Assembly: GCA_019787685.1 (NCBI GenBank)
Contig: JAHNUO010000011.1
Span: 310,001 to 374,000 of the forward strand
Reading direction: 5' to 3'
DNA from: Chiua virens
Taxonomy: Eukaryota > Basidiomycota > Agaricomycetes > Boletales > Boletaceae
Length of the DNA stretch: 64,000 nt
Shown: positions 11,692-22,195 of the stretch, one piece after another
How positions within the stretch are numbered: position 1 is the stretch's first letter
How the letters are laid out: every line of letters begins with the position of its first letter
Notes under the pieces: model-generated
The model's input: the letters and a program-made list of their open reading frames with translations, nothing else
Database searches by the model: none
What the model was told of the DNA's origin: nothing
Position numbers and translations under genes: made by a program

Positions 11692-13052
11692 TGGAGATTC
11701 TACAATCCATAAACGATCAGTTGGTCGAGTATCTCGGCAAGGTGCGTTAGTTGTGTGTTTCTCAGGTCGATTGCGAATCGTGTCTCATACCCGGTGTTTC
11801 AACTTGCAGTCATCTCTTTTGGTCAGTCGCCCGTCTCTTATCCTTCTTGCTTTGAGCTCACAGCGCTTGTTTTCTAGCACCTAGATGACCTCGAAACCCC
11901 GTTTTCGCAATTCAATGCACTCAACCTCGCACTTAGTGCTCAAGACACCTCGTTCATCGATGCCATTGTTTATGAACGACACTCTCAGCTCTCCGTCCTT
12001 GGACTCCAGATAGAAAGTGTAGACAGCGCTATCCGCAAGCTAGCAGATATTCGAACTAAACTTGACGATAATAGTGCGTTTAGCCATGACGCTCTACATT
12101 ACTCTAAGGGATGTGGAATGCCCCATGGTGCTTACCCGGGTCTGTCGCCATTGGCGTGCTGTGGCGCTGTCCACCCACACCTCCGGTCCTCTTTTTCCAT
12201 CCCTCTACAAAGAACCGCTTGCATAGAGTATCGTAGCGGGTGTGAGGCTTGGTTGGCCAGAGCCAAGAGCATCCCCCTGACTATTCGGATTCTCAATGAT
12301 ATTATTTTTGATGCAGACCCACTCTCATTTCGTCTCTTGCACTCTGGCTTCGACCCATCATTACCCGCTGCGACGATCTCTGGTGGCACAGTTCCTCCTT
12401 ACCAACTCTCTTCACTCCGGAGATCCAACCCGAGAGCGAGACTACCCTGGCTCTCCCCTTAGAGCAACTCCGCATCACCACCCATCGAGACATCCTCTCT
12501 ATTCACCTTCCCGGATTCGCTACCCGCCTTCGCGTCGCATCCCTCCAATCTCTCAACTACGATCTCGAGTCCCTCAATGCAATCACCCTCCCCTTGGCCC
12601 ACCTTACAGAGCTCCACGTACATTTTGCCCTCTTCAACACCGGCGTCTTCCTCCAGCTCCTCATGGGCTGCACACACCTCCACACACTCATCACCTCCTG
12701 CCTCTCTGCCGATGATGCCTAACTTGGCCCTCCCCGTGGCCTCGCGTCGGGATCCCTCACCCACCCAACGCTCCGCCGCCTCGAAATCAAATTGATTCGT
12801 GCGGGGCTTGATGAACTGTTCAACGTGCTCATGCTGCCCGCTATTGAAGAGCTCGACGTCTGCTTTTGCTACCGTGAGCGTGACGAGTGGCCCCATGCAA
12901 CCTTTATGGGGATGATTCGTCGATCGAGGTGTACGTTGGCAAAGCTGACGGTGCGTTCCAACAAACGAGCCGTGCCGTATTTCGACGAGTACGTCGAGGC
13001 GATACCTGGGTTGGCTGTGTCTACGTCTGCGACTTATCCACGACGTGGATGA
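11692..13052 (+). pseudogene. F-box gene, copy B, degenerate
   Basis: The start, the first intron, the 12-nt microexon (about 11810-11821) and the helical N-terminal stretch are kept as in the 2.2 kb copy. A deletion of roughly 100 bp near 12075-12105 removes the F-box core itself, and the frame shifts afterwards. A nonsense codon follows in the leucine-rich part (TAA at 12720-12722, where copy A has CAA). The last segment (12792-13052) is still close to copy A. No functional F-box protein can be made from it. Confidence 0.9.
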
Positions 13053-14010
13053 ATGTTTGTGTATGTGAGGGATGTCGAAGGTGTCGAGGAGCAATTGTAA
13101 GAATGTCCTTTTCTTGTGCTTAGTCTGGCTCTGCAATGTTTTATTTTCTCTTCGTACTATTACGAACGTAATGGTTCTACTTTGTGTTATCATTACCGAT
13201 CCAGCTCAAACACAACCCACCTGGCAGTGGAATGCGCATTGAGAACACTTTCTGGGTAGCCGATATTCTGGCCACGTTTTTCCTTTTGGATCAGACGGAA
13301 TGCCGCCCAGTGGCCGCCAGATCCATCTTCAGCGCTCGTTCAAATGCTCAAGGCTTCAGAAGTTCCGTCGTTTCATACCTGACTCCGAATCTACGTGGCG
13401 GCACTGGGTACCCAGTCACACTCAGGCTGCCAGTTTCCTTCCTCAGCTGCATCTGGCTGAGAGGGCATCCTTCCTCGTGCTGTGGAACGTCACGGTGACT
13501 CAGTGGCGGAACGATCACGGTATAGACGAGGGATTGAGGTCCCACGTTACTGTTTGAAGTCGCCGAATTGACACATGCGATATATTTGAAGGAGCACGTT
13601 TTTGGACATCGCTCCTTGAGCTGTGAAGATTCTGAGGAAAGGGAGAGAGTGGGACGAGGGAGAGAGAAGAGCTCGAGCTGCCCTTGCCGCAGTCGGGATT
13701 ACGTGCCCACGGACCAAGCCCAGGGTGCGCTCACTGCGCTGAAACGGCCGAGGACGAGCGGCGAAGGACGTGGCAGAGGTAAAAGCGCCACTCGCTTGTC
13801 TGAAGACGCACACTTAAGCCCGCTCGTGCCTCACTGCACCAAGGTACACAACCCTCCTCCGTTGTATTCCTCCCAGTTCCTTAAAGCTTCCGAATCCTTT
13901 AAAATCGAGGGAGCCAACCAAGTAGAGTAAGTATATCGAACCCAACTTGAACTTGATCATTTTCGACTAACCTCGCCGTGGACATTCGATTCAGACACAG
14001 CACATTAATA

Positions 14011-16174
14011 ATGGGTTTCCGATTGCCAGTGCTAGCACTCGCAGAGGACTTGGATGTGACATACGCAGGTACATGCGGTGCTGCCGGGGTTGTTGCTGCC
14101 GTCATTGTCATTGCAAGGCTAGCTCAGCGCAGGCGTCCAAGCGTGAGCAAACGTGACCCACAACCTCTGCCCAACACTTATTCATTGTTGACCGTGACTG
14201 TGCAGCTTGAAGCTTTTCCCATATTCGGATCCAACAGCTGGCTTGGCTCGTGGTGGGATGGCTACAAGTATGTGACCAATGCCGTAGAGATCACACAACA
14301 AGGCTACGAGAAAGTAAGTTGTTCTATTTTTCTGCACCTCTCGAATGATACCCATCACAATCATGGCGCTGGCAGCACATGTCTGTGCCTTTCAAGGTTG
14401 CCGATCTCTATCACTGGACGGTGATCATCAGTGATCGAAAGCAAGTTGAAGAAGTACTGAGAACACCAGCTGAGGTGCTTTCTTTCGACGAACCCATAAA
14501 AGATGTTCGTTCTCAACGATTAACCCGATGATTTTCTGGCATTGATAAGTGGTGTATACAGCGCTGGTCTATATCATATACCTTGAGCGAGCTCCACGAA
14601 AACTATTATCATGTCGAGGTCGTGCGTTCGCAGTTGACGCGACAGCTCGGAATAAAATATCCCGAGATAAGAGATGAAATTGTCACAGCATTTGACGAGG
14701 TTCTAGATCTCAATGGCGAGGGTGAGCATTCCTTCCTTAGCAGGAGTGTGTCGTGCTCAACTTCCGGAATGCTCAGAATGGAAGAGCATACCAACACTCA
14801 TTTCCATGCAACAAATTATCTGCAGAACCACCAATAGGCTTTTGATCGGACTTCCGTTGTGTATAATTTCCGGCCTCTGCTACACAACGTGTTTCTCATT
14901 CATCAACTAGGTCGTGATCCAGACTTCATTGACCTGAATATCAAGTTCACGGTCGAAATCGTTAAGACAGGTACTCTGATTGGCTTGTTCCCCAAATTCA
15001 TGAGGGGGTACGTCATTATCAGTAATTATACCGCAGCCCATGTCATACTCGTTGTCAGTCTAGCCACCTATTTCTTGACCGGTGGTATGGTTCGGGATAA
15101 GATGCGCGGTCTGAAGCACCTTGGCCCCATCATCAAAGAACGACTGCAATATCTGAATGAATACGGGAAGGACTGGGAAGGGAAACCTGTTCGTTTGTCT
15201 TCTTTTGCTGACTGGAACGACGTCACTATGATTGTTGTCAGAACGATCTTATATCTTGGTTGATCGAGGAAGCAAATGGCCCTGATTTGACTGTTGAGGC
15301 CTTGACACTCCGAGTCTTGGTTGTCAATTTTACTGCCATTCATGTGAGTGTATTGTTGTTCCTATTTTCTACTGACTGGTCACTTGAGCCAGACATCTTC
15401 CAATGTATGTTCGAATCTATTATGGCAACCAGCAGTTCCTCGACATATAACCTAATGGGTACTGGTTGTAGAGTTTCACGCATGCGCTCTATTATCTTGC
15501 CACGAATCCTCAATACATCCAACCTCTCCGCGAGGAAGTTGAGACAATTGTGAAACATGAAGGATGGTCAAAGGATGCAGTGGACAAGATGCATCGAGTA
15601 GACAGCTTCATGAGAGAGTGTCAGCGTATGCAAGGTATAAATGCCCGTGAGTACTTTCTTGCGTTGGTTAAAGAGCCAAGTGACAGTTCGTTTTTGTTGC
15701 TAGTCATGCAACGCAAGGCGATGGAGGACTTTACATTCTCGGACGGCACGTTCATACCAAAGGGAACGACCATCGGTATCCCCACACGATCTCTACACTT
15801 GGACAACAAGTTTTATGAGAATGCGCGTGAATTTCAGCCATTCCGGTTCAGCAGCATGCGCGACGAGGACGCTACAGGCTTCAAATATCAATATACATCG
15901 ACTGCGACAGATTACCTGTCCTTTGGACATGGTAAACATGCATGGTATGGGCTTTTCGCTTCCTTTTTCTTGGCCATTTCTGCGGACTGATTTCTGGATG
16001 AGCCCTGGACGTTTCTTTGCTGCAAGTGAACTCAAGACCATGCTAGCACATATCTTGGTGACGTACGACATCAAATTGGAGGACAATACGACACGTCCAC
16101 ATAACATGTACATTGGCGCTACAATCCTGGCCAATCCCCATGCCAACGTCTTGTTCAGAAAGAGGGGCGACTAG
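14011..16174 (+). CDS. Cytochrome P450 B, intact 12-exon gene
   Basis: Exons: 14011-14142, 14206-14313, 14376-14504, 14562-14721, 14777-14860, 14911-15007, 15059-15188, 15242-15343, 15393-15404, 15472-15646, 15704-15944, 16003-16174. All phases close and give 513 residues, the normal P450 size. There is an N-terminal signal anchor (GVVAAVIVIARL, residues about 28-39), the I-helix around NFTAIHTSSNSF whose TSSN comes from the 12-nt exon, the K-helix ExxR as ECQR, a PFRF segment and the heme loop FGHGKHACPGRFFAA with its cysteine. It should be an ER-anchored, haem-thiolate monooxygenase needing a P450 reductase. The IHT(T/S)S I-helix and the heme loop resemble CYP512-like or ent-kaurene-oxidase-like P450s; substrate unknown. 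A convergent HNH-like pseudogene follows. Some introns start GTTCGT rather than GTAAGT. Confidence 0.92.
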
Positions 16175-16537
16175 GCGTTATTTTCTCTACTAGTAATTAC
16201 TCTCCTGAATTGTTCTGCAGATGATCGTAACCGAATTCGAAAGGTGTGCGCGATCTGTATGGCTGTCGTGTGTGAGTTGATGTGACACGTCGCGAACTGA
16301 CACCGTCATTGAGTTCTTTGGTTCCAAGTACCGTATTGCTTGACCTGGGACGTTCAAGGCTCCCGAGATTGACGTCTCAGTGGAATGAATAGAAAACAGT
16401 AGTTAAAGAGGGATGGGCTGCACAAACGTTGGACAGACTCGGATGCGCTATGCAAAGCTGAAGCTGCACTGATCAGAGTTGTAAACATTCTTCGTCGGAC
16501 GAATTCACCGGCGGCTATATTATATCGCCCGAGTATG

Positions 16538-17790
16538 TTACATGCTATCATCTGACTCTTCCACTGACTGTAGCCACGTCTGAACCTTGTTTTTATTGTC
16601 GGCAACATCTCCTTCATGCTGCCTTCCTTTCCCCTGTCTTGCCGCTCGCAACCACATGGCCATAATTCCATCAAACATATCTGTGCGAGTCCGCCGGTCA
16701 GATGAGGTGCCAGCTTGTGCTTTGCTTGTGGCACTACGTAGGTTATATTGAACAATTCGAGCTGATTACGGTCACTGTGGGATCCAATCTCTTGATGCAT
16801 CTTCACCGTCATTGCCCCCCGCATCACCGCCGCCCATGTCTCTTCCATAATAATGATCATCAGCAATATCCTGGATATGACTGCGGAAAGTCGATGGACC
16901 GAATTCTTGCAAAATGGCGGCAGCGTAACAGAGATCAACAATTATGGCGGGCGGCCACTGATCGAGGTCTTCCGGCTGCCGTGCGTCAGAGTTGTGAGGG
17001 CCAAGGAAGGGCAGCAAAACACACTCACTGGCAGTCTGCCGAATATACTGTATCGTTCCTTGAGCGACATGCAATATCCAAGATGACGAACCACACACTT
17101 TCAAAAAAGCTATGTCGCCTCTATCAAGTGGGTGATGGAACGAGATGGCAAGTAGGAGACCGTTTCGCGTATCGTTAACGTTGTCTAATGGGCCCACGCC
17201 AGGACCGTACATGTCACCTCGGTAATGGGAGAGGTTTCTCATATACTAGTCACAATTTAGTATGAATCGATAGAATGATGGTTCATGCACAACGCACTCC
17301 GTCTCCCTTTGAATGGGAGATCAGATGGCATGCATCACAACCCCTTTCCGGCTCGCCCGACATTACACATCTCGTATCACGATCAGCTAAGTCTCTTCCG
17401 AAAGTATCCCTTCCTTCTGAGTGACGGGACTCGGAATCCCCGGTGGACGTCCTGTTGTCGATTGCTTTGATGTCTACAGGGCGCGCATCTCCTGAAAGGC
17501 CTGAATTAACGACGATCTGAGTGTATAAAGAAGATCAACTTACCATGTCCTATAAAGTAGTAAGGACGCGCTTCTGTCTGCGCTGTGTAATCAACCTCTT
17601 CTTCACCGTCCTCAGAAATGGAGAGGTAACCTTGTCGTCCCGAGATCGCGAACCCGAGAAATCGGAGCCATTTCGGGTGGTAGACAGCAAAGTTTGAACA
17701 TGAGGCAAGTTGGACAGACAGTGCAACTTGAAAATCGCTGCTATTGTCGTTAATACTTAGCAATAGTTCGACTTGGTTCGAGGTGGTCAT
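16538..17790 (-). pseudogene. HNH-nuclease-like protein, copy B, truncated by stops
   Basis: Exon 1 (from 17790) is open and reads MTTSNQVELLLSIND onward to the LRFLGFAISGRQG block; exon 2 has the HNH motif with CHLISHSKGD; exon 3 starts at MRNLSHYRGD. Two stops lie close together near the C-terminus, TGA at 16772-16774 (CGA in copy A) and TAA at 16766-16768 (TCA in copy A), removing about 70 residues that are present in copy A. The truncated product might still fold, since the HNH motif precedes the stops, so this could be a shortened gene. Confidence 0.6.
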
Positions 17791-17899
17791 GATGCATGAC
17801 TCGGACCGCGCTAAATGTAGTTAGATCTAAGATCGGTCACTCAGCGGCGCTTGTCGACATTTTTCTACCCGATTAGGTAATTTGTAGGCCGACTACACA

Positions 17900-20240
17900 C
17901 CTTCAAGTTGCTCAGAATAACATCTCCAGTGTGTATTTGGGATCAAATGCATAAATATTATCTCGAGATCAACACCACAACCAACTTTCAGTCGACCCTC
18001 ATTTTAAACAATACTTTGGTATGGGGATCTGCCAGGATTGCCGTGCCAATGTGCAAACTAGCCGGACCCATCGCCTTGTCCTCTAGTTTGACATCATACA
18101 TTGTGACGATGTGTGCTAACATAATCTTCATCTCCGCTGCGAGAAAGAAACGTCCAGGGCTCATCCAGGAATCAGTGTCCGTGCAAAAACCATAGAGATA
18201 AAAGAAACTCGATACCATGCGTGTTTTCCATGCCCAAAGGGCAGGTAATCCATCCCAGTCGAGCTGAATCGATATTTAAAGTCCACCTCGTCCTCGCTCT
18301 GCATCGCATCAAATCGGAACGGCTCGAATGTGCTCGCATTCTCGTAGTAGTCCTCGTCCCGGTGCAGAGATTCTATGGCAGTTCCAATGATCGTCCCTTT
18401 CGGTATAAACGTGCCATCCGAGAACGTAAAGTCTTTCATTGCCTTGCGTTGGACGCCCACTGTCAGAAGGGAAACATGTCGTTGGTGTCGGTCATGACCA
18501 AGGAATGGAATACTCACGAGAGCTCGCGCCTTCCAGACGCTGGCACTCTCTCAGAAAGCTGTCGATCTTAGTCATTTTATCAAGCCCAGCCTTTGTCCAT
18601 CCTTCCTTCGCGATAACAGCTTCGACCTCGTCACGAAGTGGCTGGACATGCTGAGGATTCGCTGCAAGATAATATAGTACGTGCGTGAAGCTCTACAAGA
18701 ATTAGTCCGGTGTTAAGTTAAGACCGTGACAACCACATCCGCTCCGACGCACATGGGAAGAGTCCTGTTAACGAGCCCACCTTGTTGAGTTAGGTACGGA
18801 CAAATCAATGGTATTGGACGCACAGAAGTTGCACTCAAGTTGACAATCAGTACGCGCAATACCAAGCTTTCGACTGTGAACCCAGAGCCTTCTCCCTCGT
18901 CGATCAACCATGATAAGAGGTCGTCCTAAGGACGATTGCAGTCAGCACGTTCAGGTCAACAAACTATGCAGACAAACAGGTATTTCAGTCCAGGCATTCC
19001 CAAAGTACCCATACTCTTTCAGACGCTGAAGTCGTTTTTCAATGATGGGCCCAAGATGTTTCAGAGCACGAGCCTTATCGTTCGTGACAATGTGCGCGAA
19101 AAAAATGGCTGCTAGACTGTGACGACATGACATTAGTTCTTCAATATATTACAAGACGACGCACGGTCTCATGAACTTGGGGAACTTTCCGATGACAAGC
19201 CCTGCTTTCAGAACATCAATGGCAAAACTGAGACTCAAGTCGATGTAATCCGGATCGCGACCTAGTTGAGTGATGAATCAAGAACCATACCCAGGAGTGA
19301 ATGGGAAGAAAGCGTACACAATGGAAGTCCGACGAATACCCTGTTACTCGCTCTACAGATCACCTGTTGCACCATGCTGAGCGCTGGTATACTCTTCCAC
19401 TCCGAATCTTTCCGAAATCAATGCATGGTACTGCTCATTATCGCAGAGACACTCACTGCCATCCTCGAGATCCAGGAGCTCATCAAACGTTGTCACAATC
19501 TCGTCCCTCATATCGGGGTACATCGTTCGAGTATGTCGCGTCAACTGCAAGAGCGCATGCACAGCGTGATCAGCATTCTCAAGGCTCTCATATCCCACCG
19601 TATATCGCAAGTTTAACCGCTGCCAACACCGTCTGTCAATGCGTGTTCATACCAGGTCAAATAAGACTGTTCACGGACCTCGCTCAAGGCGTCCCGAAAT
19701 GACAGTTCATCCTGGGGTGCCTTCAGCACTTGTTCCAGGTGCTCACGTTTGTTCAGAATGACCATCCAGCGGTGTTGATAGGCGATCTTGAATGGCTTAG
19801 AGCGGTACTACCGACCCCGAGAAGGTTGAGTCAGATGCGAGAACTCCGAAACGTGATGGGACTTGCCTTGTTGTAACCCTGCTGCAACATCTGTGCGGTG
19901 CCACTTAAATACGTGTCACTGATCCACCAGGAATCGAACCAGCTATGGAATCCGACGGTCGGGAAGGCATCAAGCTACACAAGTCAGAGCGTAAATGGTC
20001 AACAACACAGTATCGGAAGAAAGAGAAACGCTCGATAAGAATGTGTGTACTCACACTGGGGTGCCGCCGCAACAATTCAATCATAGTCATAGTAGCAACA
20101 ATGCCACAGACTGCGGCTGCAAAAATCAAGTTGGTATTCTGCTGCAGTGCGGAAACTTGCATTTGGAAACTCATTGGTGCAGTTTGCTGTTTGAGGGGTG
20201 GTTTGTGATGACAGTGATGGGCTGCCCATCGATTCACAGA
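17900..20240. repeat. P450 duplication block, copy D
   Basis: This block is nearly identical to 22196-24537 with a constant offset of 4296 bp at both the stop codon and the start codon. The first 570 bp differ at about one position. The upstream border is at about 20240, just before the TATA box of the E copy, after which the two sequences have nothing in common. Similarity also continues downstream into the HNH-like genes. Confidence 0.9.
17988..20174 (-). CDS. Cytochrome P450 D, intact frame, promoter replaced
   Basis: Twelve exons in the same arrangement as P450 B read through without a stop. The start is ATG at 20174 (MSFQMQVSALQQ), as in P450 H; an in-frame ATG also exists at 20237. The anchor is FAAAVCGIVATMTMI. 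The I-helix microexon (18753-18764) encodes DSSH, so the usual Thr of IHTxS is not at the same place. Intron 2 has a GC donor at 19866-19865. ExxR is ECQR, and the heme loop FGHGKHACPGRFF is complete. Exon 12 ends at TGA, 17988. Upstream of the start the conserved TATA region seen in copies E and H is missing and is replaced by transposon-like sequence, so expression is doubtful. Confidence 0.88.
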
Positions 20241-21340
20241 TGCCGTGGCCTACGTAAGCCGAGGCACGAGACGGCGCAGGGCGTAGTCTGCGCGACGAGG
20301 CTGCAGCGCTTCTCCTCCTGCGGCCACCTCCTTCGAGTCTGCTCGAGCTCTCGGTTTCGTCCGTTATTTTGTCGTTCCTAGCTATCCAGTCCGTCCCGTA
20401 CTGATATTGTTTCCTTCCCTTTCGTCATGCCCAATCCGCATCTCGAGGTAGAGCCTGACTACAAGTTCCCGAATCTGCTGACGCCAGGCTTATCTTTACT
20501 GTCGAAGGCAAGATGGACGAGCAAGCAGCCGCTCTACTAGGTGAGGTCTGGCGTTTCAGCCACCAGAAAGTGTGCGACGCCTGGGACCAAGCCAGGCAAG
20601 TGGGACTAAAGGAAAAGACCGCCTTGCCAGGCAAGCCGAACAACACCGAGTCGACCAAGAGCAAGAGAAGCAACTCGCGCTGCAGGAGGAGCGCAGAAAG
20701 TATAAGTCACGATAATCCAGAAAACTTACAATGCTGTGCTATACGTCGTGTACGTGAGGTCCTCGTGGGAAACCCTGGATCGCGCCTCGGCTGGTGGTGC
20801 GGTACCGTCGAAGTGCGGGTGAGCGCGATTGGAACGGCGGCCGTGATGCACCAGTCGCGTCGGCGACGTGCCTGTGAGTCGCCATTGGGGCGCGAACGGG
20901 TTTGACGCCTGTGGCAGCGCGCGGGAAGAAAGAATTGCTTGAAGTCGAGATGCAAAGCGGACTTCAAGGAAAACAGCAAAACAGAAACGGAAGAGTCTTA
21001 GATCGAGGAGGAAAGAAAACAAGGGAACGCGACGGACCCGAACGGCCTACGTTGGCAAGTTATGGGTGTGGTGGATAACCCGCAGTTCGTGTTCACGCAC
21101 GGGAAATTCGTCGGGAATGTTCCGAGGGGACGAGATCTACAGTCGACGCGCAGCCAATCACGAGTGAGATGTACGTTCCCTGCAAACTTTTCCCGCTTAA
21201 GTCACTTTATCGATTAATTCGTACTTTACACGCACTTTACACGTTGTTCCACTCACCCCGCTGCAACGACTCGTTCATATCACTCCGTCATCTCTCCTCA
21301 CATTCACTCCCAGTAATTGATCACTTCCTGTCGGCATTTC
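20241..21340 (+). pseudogene. Remnant of a repeat-associated coiled-coil ORF
   Basis: Around 20513-20710 the plus strand encodes, across one frameshift, MDEQAAALLGEVWRF followed by a charged helix (RLARQAEQHRVDQEQEKQL then ALQEERRKYKSR). Further on, at about 20925-21020, the frame gives ARRKELLEVEMQSGLQGKQ. I recognise this pattern from repeat-associated ORFs in agaricomycete genomes, from memory, without a formal family name. Stops and frame changes are frequent, so it is dead. It lies exactly at the upstream breakpoint of the P450 D block. Confidence 0.4.
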
Positions 21341-21344
21341 GTGG

Positions 21345-21990
21345 GTGATTGGTACCGAACGTCATCCACTCTCCAAGCGAAATTGGGCGTCTAAGATCCA
21401 TGAGCGGCATGGAATATCCAAGAATGATGATGAACCACACACTTTCAAAAAAGCTATTTCGCCTCTATCGAGTGGGTGGCAAGTAGGAGGCCGTTTCGCG
21501 TATCTCCAATGGCCCCACGCCAGGACCGTACATGTTACCTCGGTGACGGGAGAGGTTTCTCACATACTAGTCACAATTTAGTGTGAATCGATAGAATGAT
21601 GGTCCATGCACAACGCACTCCGTCTCCCTTTGAATGGGGGACCAGATGGCATGCATCACAACCCCTTTCCGGCTCGCCCAATAATACACATCTCGTATCA
21701 CGATCAGCTAAGTCTCTTCTGAAAGTATTCCTTCCTTCTGAGTGGCGGGACTCGGAATCTCCCGCGGACGTCCTGCTGTCCATTGCTTTGACGTCTATAT
21801 GGCGCGCATCTCCTGAAAAAGTCTGAATTGATGACGATCTTGATGTATAGAGACCAACTTACCATGTCCTATAAATAGTAGGGGTCTGCGATGTATAGTC
21901 AACCTCTTCTTCACCGTCCTCAGAAATGGAGATGCTAGCCTTGTCGTCCTGAGATCGCAAACCCGAAAAATCAGAGCCATTTTAGGGAAT
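21345..21990 (-). pseudogene. HNH-nuclease-like protein, third copy, truncated
   Basis: Part of the HNH(-)/P450(-) duplication. Exon 2 is complete with the Cys motif TRCVLLGEPE and CHLVPHSKGDG. Exon 1 has lost about 30 bp compared with copies A and B, and exon 3 has internal deletions and ends without the C-terminal half (homology stops near 21345). The spacing to the downstream P450 is the same as in the 17 kb copy. Confidence 0.7.
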
Positions 21991-22195
21991 AGACAATGCG
22001 ACTTGAAAATTGCTGCTATTGCTGCTAGTACTTAGCAGTAGTTCGACTTGGCTCGGGGCGGGCATGAGTGCATGACCACCTTCTAGCACAGCTGAGTGTG
22101 GTTAGATCTAAGATCGGCCACTCAACGGCGCTTGACGTTTGAACTTTGGAGTCCACTTTTTATATCCGATTAGGTAAATTTGTAGGCGACTACAT

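Larger units (their letters stand above)
11205..17880. repeat. Segmental duplication, copy B (F-box / P450 / HNH cassette)
   Basis: Collinear copy of 1705-8885. It is inserted directly against the truncated P450 C: the sequence at 11142-11187 is still P450 D-like, and from about 11202 it follows the leader of cassette A. Its right end passes into the 3' flank of P450 D at the shared stretch CCGATTAGGTAA (17869-17880). Confidence 0.85.
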
